Below, in pieces: positions 55,358-64,000 of a stretch of 64,000 nucleotides of DNA. Each line of letters opens with the position of its first letter. Within the stretch, counting starts at the first letter, position 1. The position numbers and the translations under genes were made by a program. The stretch is from NCBI RefSeq assembly GCF_019059575.1, contig NW_024883104.1:62001-126000 (forward strand). The letters are read 5' to 3'. Source of the DNA: Amphibalanus amphitrite. Its lineage: Eukaryota; Arthropoda; Thecostraca; Balanomorpha; Balanidae. Under the pieces are notes generated by a model that was not told the DNA's origin, ran no database searches, and saw only the letters and a list, made by a program, of their open reading frames with translations.

Positions 55358-56802
55358 GGCGAAGATGTGATCCCTGTCCCTGACTCTGGCACCGTCCCAC
55401 GTTCGCCTGCAATCACACCCACCGCCAGACGACGACTGGCTCCGGCCGCCTCGCTCAACGCCAGGCTCGCCCGCGCGATGACCTTGTGATAAACAGTTGA
55501 TAGAACAGAGCCCCGCCTCCCACTTCATAAACACTCCACTCATGAGCGAAAAAAGCCGATAAGACAGGACTCTGACCGATAGGAAGTTATTGCCTCACCT
55601 GAAGCCTGAAGCTCAGGTCCGATTGCCTCCCAATCGAATTCGGATATATTCGTGTATATTGTTGGTTATATTTGGATTAGCTTGTAAAAACACTGCTGCT
55701 TAGGTAGGTGCGGCTAACGCCGTCACGTGTCTCGAACAGCTTTAGCGGCGCAGGCTTAGTGGCGTTGCGTTATATATGAATGGTAATGGAGGTGTGTTAC
55801 ATAACGAGCTAAATGCAAATATGGCGCACGAATATTAGTTTTTTGCTACAAATATGTTTTTGGTTAAAGGATTCACTCATGACCCTCTAGGTCCTATGTT
55901 CATTTCGTCGTCGCATTGAAGAAATTGACTCCAAATGCTTTTGGTGTCCATCAAATGTTCAACTGTTGTCTGTTTGGGTCTTGTACGTACAGCGGGTCTA
56001 TTGCGTGCGTTAGATCTCGGCAAATAGGAATGTAGGTACTGCATGCTTTTTCAGGTTTGCATGTATTTGAATTCCAGATAAATATTGCTGGGTGGGTATT
56101 TAGGACTTAGGAGCTCTGCTATATTGAGCATTAGGTCCTTAAAATGCCTATGGGCAGGCTAGCCTGCTCATAAGAATAAGCACGTCTTAAAATTCAGAAT
56201 GTCTCTAATCTCTATGTGCAGTGTGACCCTCTCCTGAGTTGGCGAGATATCAGTCTGTGATATCACGGGACAGGGCATGGCATATGCAGCATTCCTTATC
56301 TCCGATTCATTTAGATAAATCAGGTGCAAAAGATTGCTTTCCAGGCATTCCTTGTACCTATGTGCCAATGGTCAACTATACGCCGAGGACAAATATGTTG
56401 GATCATGTCATGTATTACAAAGAATAAAATAATCGAAATAACTATTTATCATACTTTTCTGTGCAGCCTCTTTTCGGATGCCTTGTTATCATCGTTTGGT
56501 CACTCATCACTCATGTTCCGCTGAGCCGGCTGATCCCATACCCTGCAACCTTTATGGCAAGGCTGATGGCTTGTTATGAGCGTCTTTCTGCCCCGGTGAC
56601 AGCGGCCGCCCGGTGCGGGGCACTCATTTCATGGTACTGACGGCACACATGGCAGACGCGCAGCCGCGCCCGCAGGGGGGGGGGGGGGGTATCGGGTATG
56701 CTGCAGAGACATCGGGAAGGTTATAGAGCCGAGAGTGATCGTGAACAGCAGTTGTAGATGAATGGCTTACTATTATAAAAATCAATATATTCATAGATAA
56801 CA
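55358..56802. other. 5' flank of AGMO copy 2
   Basis: GC-rich for about 200 bases (probable 5' UTR or promoter), then AT-rich without recognised features. A G14 run lies at about 56676-56690. Confidence 0.45.
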
Positions 56803-57749
56803 TTAACCCTAGAACGCCTAGGGGGGGGTATCAACCCCCCCCTGAGGTTTTTTCGAAGTGCACGCTAAACGGCTTGTCGTAGCGGGCTGAAATTTTCAAT
56901 ACCCTCTGGGGCAACCTTTGCGCATCTTTTGCCGAAAAAAAATTGATCGGGTTATGTCAGGTCACGGAGTTATGACGTCATAAGAGGTACAGCCTCCGGC
57001 CGACAGTTACCAAACGTGTGCGCCGAATCCCTAGGTTTTCTGCCGGTGATACCCACATTGTTTGATGGATCATGATGAAACTTCCCATGCATGTTGGGGC
57101 AAGCATTGGCTATCGTGTGGTGCAAGAAAATTGACCGGGTCAGGTCAGGTCACGGAGCTATGACGTCACAAGAGGAACAGCGTCCGGTAGGTACTATTTT
57201 TGAAAAGCGCCCGAACCACTATTTTGCTAATTCTTGTCACCTCAATGGGAATATGCAGCAATATTAGCTTCTATAGGGAGCAAATGGACCTCCCAAATCC
57301 AAAAATACAATCAGATTTCAAAAATTTAAATTTTGATTTTTCGAATTTCTGCCGCCGACTGTGAGCTTGCCGACTTCCGGCGCTCCCAACGCGCCATTTT
57401 TAGAGCTAGGGAAACGAAATACATACCAAACGATAGAGAATTGATCAAGGAACACGATAGTGAAGGTTTCAAGTCGATATCTCCCACCGTTTTGCCGCAA
57501 TCGCCGCGGAAAGTCGAAAAAGTTTGATTTTTTCGGAAAATTTGACCTTTGACCGGTCATAAGTAGGTCAAATGTTGACCTAGGACCAAAAAATATACCA
57601 CCAATCGCGAGATCTCGTTGAGAGCAATCCGTTGGTTTTTTCCGCTAAGCTCTACGACCTTCCGTTTCGAAACGCCAGGGGGGTCGTAACAACCCCCCCC
57701 CCCCTGGTCGTTCGTGTTATGAGAAATGGCCTGGTCGTGCGAGGGTTAA
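56803..57749. mobile_element. TTAA-flanked piggyBac-like MITE, copy 4
   Basis: TTAA/CCCTAGAACG on the left, CGTGCGAGGG/TTAA on the right. Hairpins: GGGGGGGGT-ATCA-ACCCCCCCC at about 56821-56842, and CCAGGGGGGT ... AACCCCCCCCCCCCTGG at 57676-57706. Two ~180-base units inside repeat GGTCAGGTCACGGAG then TATGACGTCA (56955-56980 and 57137-57168). AGGTCA/TGACCT motifs also cluster at 57540-57590. No transposase. Confidence 0.85.
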
Positions 57750-58635
57750 CATCTTTTACGTTCTTTATGGTGCAATGTCTGTATCGGGTCTGTACCATAT
57801 TACCATGTGACATCGGAAGATTGTGGAAATGTTTGATTTACCTGTGCCACGCAGCGTAAATGTTTATTTACGTTTATCTATCCGTTTATGCATACTCTTG
57901 GTGGGGGCATAGAAGTTATTTTCCCCTTTCTCGTGAAGAATGGTACGCGATAGAGCGTCTACCACGTTCATCTGCACTTATAAAGTTATATAACGCTGGA
58001 AGACCCGTGAATGAGACCACAAACATTCAGCCCTGGCATTTGCCGCAGAGCCAATTGTGTTAGGTCACAGAAGCGGCCTTTTAAATGTATGTGATTTTTG
58101 GCATTTGATATTTATATCTGTATAACATTTTGATAAGTTCAGTTGGTAAACATCATCCAACGGAAGTTCCGAAGGACGGGAAGAGGAGTGGTGATCTCGT
58201 TTGTACAAATTATGACTTCTTTTCTTTTCCGACTCACTTATACTGGGCTCACTTTTGAATTAACGTGCAGCAAATGCTTTGCTTTGCTTTATCCAATTAG
58301 GCCACTGGCTCGAGAGTAACGATTGGCAGTGCTGACTAGCGTCAATTATTGCAGTAGGTACACTGAGTCTGGTGATCTAATTAAAGCTCTGACTTTTCAA
58401 GCATGTACTTAACGATTTTGTTTAGGAGTTTCTTTGCGGAGGATAAATTCTTTCTAATAAGCATGACCTAATTGTTCGCCCAACAATAAAAAAATGTCTG
58501 CCAAGACGTGAAAAGTTCAGTCTTCAAATAAATATAATGTCAGCCGCCCACATTAGTAAGCGAACAATATCCTTAAATACCAACATTTTTATTTCGTCGG
58601 TCGTGGTCGTGGGAGACGTGGTGTTGAGCGAGAAA
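57750..58635. other. No gene seen
   Basis: AT-rich unique sequence. Short frames are at chance level; no element ends recognised. Confidence 0.45.
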
Positions 58636-58768
58636 GAGGGGCAGCGGGTCGGCGCGGGAGCAGCAGGGCAGAGGGGCAGCTCGGGAGCGGCAGCGCAGAG
58701 GGGCAGCTCGGGAGCAGCAGGGCAGAGGGGCGGCTCGGGAGCGGCAGGGCAGAGGGGCGGCGCGCGGG
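58636..58768 (+). repeat. 33-base GC-rich minisatellite
   Basis: Four units of about 33 bases, GGCAGCTCGGGAGCGGCAGCG then CAGAGG with small changes. The unit length is a multiple of three, so the repeat reads as Ala/Gly/Gln/Arg-rich peptide in one frame. The frame has no recognisable protein and is not called as a gene. Confidence 0.85.
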
Positions 58769-61700
58769 GGCGGAGGCAGAGGATCGCTCCTCAGTGGACA
58801 GAGTGGCCGTCTCTCGGCCGGCGGCGCCACACTGCCGAGCTGATTTGTGGACGATCATACACGTTATTGCGGTCCGGCCGGCTGGTTAATACCGGCCCGT
58901 TCGTCTCAGCCGCGCCGTAATGTGAGCCGACGCAGCGCTGGTCGCGGCGCCGCACACAGCCGCCGGGCGCGGATACGACCGGGGCGCTTCCCGAGCGGGA
59001 TTCACTCTGTAGCAGCGGGTCTGTTGACATAATAGGCCCGGATGTTCTGCCATGTAGAGCCTGTTGACATAATGGGACCTGCGCCGCGTCCCAACTGGCC
59101 TCCAGGCTCCTTCATCATGCATGACACATTAGCCACGTCTGTCGAGCGGCAAAATGCTTCTGACTTTTGTGCAGATAGGGTACTTGACGGTCATTGCCGT
59201 CGTCGCCGTCATATGGTGGCTTGCCACGGCACATTTCTCGTGCACTTTGCCACCATGTCTGATTGCTTCCGCGCTGAAGCATACTGCATATGGCACTTCG
59301 GGTTCGATTGCCCAATTTCGCCGGCTGGAGCTAACTCTGCTCTACCTGTGGTGAGCGAATGACTGGATTATATTGGGTCATCTCGTTAGAGCCGGCAGTC
59401 AGCGAGGGTCTGGCACATGCTGAATGTTGGTGTTTTCTTTTGTTGGAAGAAAGCAGAGTGTTAGTTAAGTGTGGCGTAAATAAGAAGTTTGCTGCCAAAA
59501 TATTGGGCCTACGTAAACTCAGGTTTGGTAATACCTACCTTACCTATACCTTCAAGTAATGCTGACAAGGCAAACTGGAACGACGATAAACATTCTGGGT
59601 AACTACCTTAAGAATACCGGGGGAATTACGGTCGGAATATGACACGAGACAGGCTCTGGCCGGCAATCGTAGCCCGTAAATACTTTTATAATGTTTATTT
59701 TTCTGCCTATACCTATCGTGCTTCAATAAAACGCTTTCATCATTTTAACAAAGGGTGCTTAGGTACTGCTTGTGTCTTAAGTCTCGGTAAATAAAGATGA
59801 GCCACGCTACATAAAACAGAACTTATTACAGAGTACCGGGTAGGTATAGTCGGTTAGCTACAAGGCTAGTCGCCAGAAACAGTAAACGCAAGCAAACCTG
59901 TTCTAGGCAAAGAGTTTCATCAAAATTGTTATTATGCCTATCTACGAGAAGGTAGCGGATGGCAGCGGGATCCGTGTTATATTTCCGGGAGCTACCCGTC
60001 ATGATTTCCTGCATCATCACTGCTGCTGTGCGCTGCTAATCCCTGCCAGTACCAAGGCTGAGCAACATTATCTATCGCTGCAATAATGCACGGCCGTCTA
60101 TGTGGACGGGACGGCTGTCGACCCTGGGATTAGTTCTCGGCTCTCGCTTATCTTTACTGCGGGGACCATCATATCAGGCGACCTGGCCGGCCAGGCCACT
60201 TGTGCCCGTCGAACGAGGGCCGGTCCCAGCGCCGGGCCGGGTTGGCGGCGACCAAATGTCGACGGTGGAGGCCATATCGGCGCCGCTTTAGGGTCATCTC
60301 AGGTTGAGACAATCTCAGCTGCCACGACTGCTCGACGACCGACCGGCGTCGATCCGTGCGTCGGTCTGGTCAGAGGGGAGAGTCGCTCAGCTCGCAACTC
60401 GGCCGCTTCTGACGTCATGATGAGAGAGGCAATTTAGTGCAGCGGTACCGCGAGTCAGGCATGAGTTTCTCGCATTGAAGTTCATCATCTCGAGGTTTGC
60501 GATGGGGGGTAACTCTGTGATAAGCTCTGTTCATTGTATTTCCGCGGTAGTACGAAATGAAGGCCGGGAATGTTCCCCGGGCTCATTCATTTCTGGATTC
60601 TAAGGATGTGACCCCTTGATCCTCCTTTATCACACTGGACGACCTCGGCAGGCGGACTCGTCTAATTGCCTTTGGAGGGTGGCTGCCCTCACTGCCCGCC
60701 CATCATACCAAGGAGCTTTGCGCCCCTGACTCGCCTGGCCGCGCGCCGTCCTACCTCTGGAGAGTCTCCAGCCGAGGGCACTCCTAGAGTGCAACGCCGC
60801 AGACAAAACCGGCCTCAGCGGCCCTCTTCACCCGTGCGTGTAGCGTGCGGCTGCATTTTAATTGCTGCATTCCTCCAGGATTTCTTTTCCTGAATGTCCT
60901 GAAGCATGCAATAAAAAACACGGTGCGCAATAATACAACTCCAAATCTGGCCGACTTCCTCTGTGGGCGTAATTTGGTTGCAACATTGTCAAGGAGACAT
61001 GCTTGAGCTGGAATTTCAGACATAATTATGCGCCAACCAGAGAATGCCTAATTGCGGTGCCAGTGTTTTGTCGTTGGGATGCCGTTAGCCCGATGTGTTA
61101 ATAATTTGCAAAGTTTGAGTAAAATTTCACATATACGCGTAGGAATGCAATCCATCCATGTGCGCTTTCAACAGCCGAACAGCCTACTGGGTGCTCCTTC
61201 CAACAACCACAGCCGTCCGCAGTCGCACCCGTCTTAGCCCCTGGACAGGCGCGGCGATGGCCTGTCACTCGGCTCACCGCCGTCCGTGGGCGCGGCCCGG
61301 TCCAGAAGAGGAGTGGGAGTCTGCTCCGAGCTGTGGCAGCGGGTCACCGGGTCATTGATCGACAGCATCCGGCCAGCAAGACGGAGCGCCGTGAGACGCC
61401 CGACGCTCGGCTGACCAGAGGGGTAACGAGGAGCGCCGGTCTCCGCCCACCGGAGGCACAGACGGATGCGGTCAGTGTGGACCTAATGATATCGGCCGTC
61501 GGGGCGTGAGCAGGGAGCTGGGATGGGTCGGAAGGGGGATGGGGGATCGCTCAGCCACTCCCGGCTCTCGGTCCGACTGTCTAGTGTCTGCACATCGGCG
61601 AAGTTTTACGGAAACGAGAGGCGACGATGACATGGGGTTGTCCCATGAACAAAGGTGGCCTAAGTTTATCGAAGATCTGGCGGAGTGTCTATGTGTCCCG

Positions 61701-62352
61701 CGTCGCGCCGGTCTGCCTCAATAGTCAACCCGCGCCTGGGGATTCCCGAACCTGAATCATTTGATTTCGGTAGCACGGCGTCTGCCGGTTACCGGTCGTG
61801 GGTCATCTCGGTCAAATTGGATGATCTGACGAGTTTTATTGCACGGTCTCGGTCAGAGCAGACGGGATCAGCGGGCGGCGCCCACTCCCATCCAACTCGA
61901 CTGACTAATATAATGGAAACCCTACTCTGTTCAGTCGGTCGTTCGATCGCACGGAGGGCGGAAAACCCATACGGATATCATGCAAATGACTCCTGATTGA
62001 ATTGCGCTTCGTTGAAATGGGCTTTGTCGCGGTTGGATGGCAGCAGTGATATTACACATATTGATGAGTTCATATAAATGAATAAAATGAGTCACATAAG
62101 GAATCCTTCACTCCCAGGTCAATCACGCCTGAAGACATGTTCATTTTAAAAAATGTACATGGAACTTACGCTACGTGATACGCATTGGTATGATCGTGCA
62201 CATCGTGCTTGTTTATTCACTATTTCTTCTTAGCGGTTTTACTCAAAAGATAAAAAATGAATCAATATGTAATTGTATCAAAATGTATCGGAGTGTTAAT
62301 ACCACAGATTCACCGCACATAAATGCTCATTGAGCTGTGTTTTGTCGATTAG
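58769..62352. other. No gene confidently recognised
   Basis: Mixed GC-rich and AT-rich blocks. The frame at 59154-59354 begins with one hydrophobic helix and includes a GTGAGC that could be a donor, but nothing else supports an exon. Short frames at 60100-60437, 60666-60893 and 61506-61724 look like chance in GC-rich DNA. Confidence 0.4.
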
Positions 62353-62660
62353 CCTTCTTGTGTTGGCTGTCCAATGCAATGGCTTCTGAACGCGACTTAG
62401 GTGTACCTTCCCGAATAATGGCATGCACAGTGCATTTGCTTGCAGCATATATGGGTTATTCCCTTTAGTCAGTTCCCAGAGACCTGCCACATAACACCTT
62501 GCAGTGATTACGGTTACCAATAATCTTGTTATCCTAATCTGTATTACCGTGCGTTTGATAAAAGCTTGGGATCCGAGAAATGACACATGATCTCGAATTA
62601 AGGATCCCTTCACGCAATGGTGGAAATAGCACGACATTCAGCACATTCCGCGTACCTGAC
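62353..62660. repeat. Dispersed direct repeat, copy 1
   Basis: About 308 bases from CCTTCTTGTGTTGGCTGTCC to CCGCGTACCTGAC, repeated at 63139-63437 with few changes. Copy 1 has about 9 extra bases near 62535 (CTGTATTACCG). It may be a piece of an unclassified mobile element or a local duplication. Confidence 0.85.
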
Positions 62661-62797
62661 TTATGTGATTACCAGTTCTATGCTATGCGTATTCACCTGG
62701 ATCCCTTCACGCAATGGTGGAAATAGCACGACATTCAGCACATTCCGCGTACCTGACTTATGTGATTACCAGTTCTATGCTATGCGTATTCACCTGG
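62602..62797. repeat. Exact 97-base tandem duplication
   Basis: GGATCCCTTCACGCAATGG through GTATTCACCT is present twice head to tail (62602-62698, 62699-62795). The copies appear identical, so the duplication is recent, or it is an assembly artefact. Confidence 0.9.
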
Positions 62798-63138
62798 CAC
62801 ATTTTCTTCAATTAATCGACAGTATCTGTCTATATACGCCCGACACTGCACATCTACAGTAGGTATGCGTATTTGGACGTGGATCGTCTTATACGCTGTT
62901 TTTTTTTCGTACGATGAGCGCAAAATGAACTTAGTACGTAGTCTAAGCCCCAATTAACAAACAATTAGGTATTCTTACGACATTACGATCTTCTGATAAC
63001 GTCCCGCTTGACGTGAACACAAATCTGTCGCTTGTAGGTAGTCCTCCGGGCTCCGACACCCTCTGAACATCATAAAAATCGATCTGTAACAAGGTATAGA
63101 AAAAGTACACCACAATGTCAACAGTGCACTACTCACAT

Positions 63139-63437
63139 CCTTCTTGTGTTGGCTGTCCAATGCAATGGCTTCTGAAGGCGACTTAGGTGTACCTTCCCGA
63201 ATAATGGCATGCACAGTGCATTTGCTTGCAGCATATATGGGTTATTCCCTTTAGTCAGTTCCCAGAGACCTGCCACATAACACCTTGCAGTGATTACGGT
63301 TACCAATAATCTTGTTATCCTATGTATGCGTTTGATAAAAGCTTGGGATCCGAGATACGACACATGATCTCGAATTAAGGATCCCTTCACGCAATGGTGG
63401 AAATAGCACGACATTCAGCACATTCCGCGTACCTGAC
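63139..63437. repeat. Dispersed direct repeat, copy 2
   Basis: Second copy of the 62353-62660 repeat, 786 bases downstream in the same orientation. It lacks the 97-base tandem extension; its right edge is the same CCGCGTACCTGAC. Confidence 0.85.
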
Positions 63438-64000
63438 CTCTTGCCTGATGGAACTCTTGAGTCTCAGTATCCTACAATTCGTCACGTTTTTCCAGCTCTG
63501 GCAGACATTCGACGTCATAATCCTGACAGGTCTGTCAGCCACCTTTCAGCCACGGTCGCCGTGCGTCTGTTCTTCCGTTACTGGTTACCGGGTGCACTAA
63601 CCGACGGTGTGGTGCCGATTTCCAATAATGCACGGGACGCCTCCCCGGTTCGTGGTGGCCAGACCGGAGTCCCATGGATCTAGCTATGGGGGCGCGGGGC
63701 GTCTGCTCCGCCCGACACGCTGGCCCTGTATGGCGGGTTGGGTCGTGACTGACGGGCAAAGCCGGGATAGCTACAGCAATGGTGGTCATTACATCCATGC
63801 GCCAAGGACGGAGATCCCACAATATTTACGAACGGTCCACCGTCCAGTGACCACCATGTCGGGAGACACATACGGTTTGCGGTATGTTGGGAGATACGGT
63901 CAATACCGAGTCCCGTATTGTCAAGACTCTCGTCTTGATTTTTGTCTTGAAAACCCCCATGATGGCTAACTATGTAGAGCTGCTGACTGTTGCGGAACAT
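63438..64000. other. Window end, nothing called
   Basis: GC-richer sequence with overlapping frames on both strands and no recognisable protein. A gene could continue past the window end, but nothing here supports it. Confidence 0.4.

Noticed and set aside
55358-55543. N-terminal extension of AGMO copy 2 (62 codons)
   Set aside because: The ATG at 55357 aligns exactly with the start of copy 1, and the upstream residues have no family similarity.
58537-58920. 127-codon frame over a GC-rich minisatellite
   Set aside because: Most of it is the 33-base repeat, whose length keeps any frame open; the flanks have no protein-like features.
59154-59354. 66-codon frame with one hydrophobic helix and a possible donor
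   Set aside because: A single helix and one GTGAGC are not enough to call an exon.

Overview
The window is eukaryotic. Genes have GT-AG introns, codons are rich in G/C at third positions, and the space between exons is packed with transposon-derived repeats. The proteins (TMEM104, cullin-3, a multi-Tudor protein, alkylglycerol monooxygenase) point to an invertebrate animal. A short run of CCTAA (TTAGG-type) repeats and the overall style suggest an arthropod, perhaps a crustacean such as a barnacle; the species is an inference I cannot verify.

Layout. 1-580 is a long-armed foldback element. 1203-24289 (+) is a 13-exon TMEM104 homologue of 536 codons. Its third intron is 12.2 kb and holds a seven-unit satellite (3103-13202); each unit is a 0.6-0.8 kb conserved module plus a 0.5-1.2 kb tract of (TAGGG)n. 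The other introns hold a Tc1/mariner-like MITE, tRNA-derived SINEs and a TTAA-flanked MITE. 26686-29004 (-) is an intronless cullin-3. 29755-32580 is a nest of mobile DNA: an inverted-repeat element carrying a hAT MITE with a perfect 8-bp target duplication, abutting a 5'-truncated LINE with an intact reverse transcriptase frame.

34918-50116 (+) is an 18-exon gene of 1094 codons with three Tudor domains and a CCCH zinc finger, probably a germline piRNA-pathway scaffold. Every exon junction in my model keeps frame. 51838-53163 (+) and 54032-55357 (-) are two intronless alkylglycerol monooxygenase genes, each 441 aa, arranged tail to tail around an 868-bp spacer. Their 3' halves are almost identical and parts of their 5' halves are not. 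55.4-64 kb holds another TTAA element, minisatellites and a 0.3-kb direct repeat; I recognise no gene there.

Four patterns deserve most attention. (1) At least eight splice junctions in the two intron-rich genes are overlapped by tandem repeats that copy the exon edge and its splice site into the intron. (2) Four piggyBac-like (TTAA/CCC) non-autonomous elements carry G-run/C-run hairpins near their ends and clusters of AGGTCA-type nuclear-receptor half-sites. (3) The TAGGG macrosatellite is transcribed in the UAGGG sense. (4) The inverted AGMO pair looks like a palindrome under gene conversion. The genes do not form an operon or a shared pathway; neighbourhood here says little about function.
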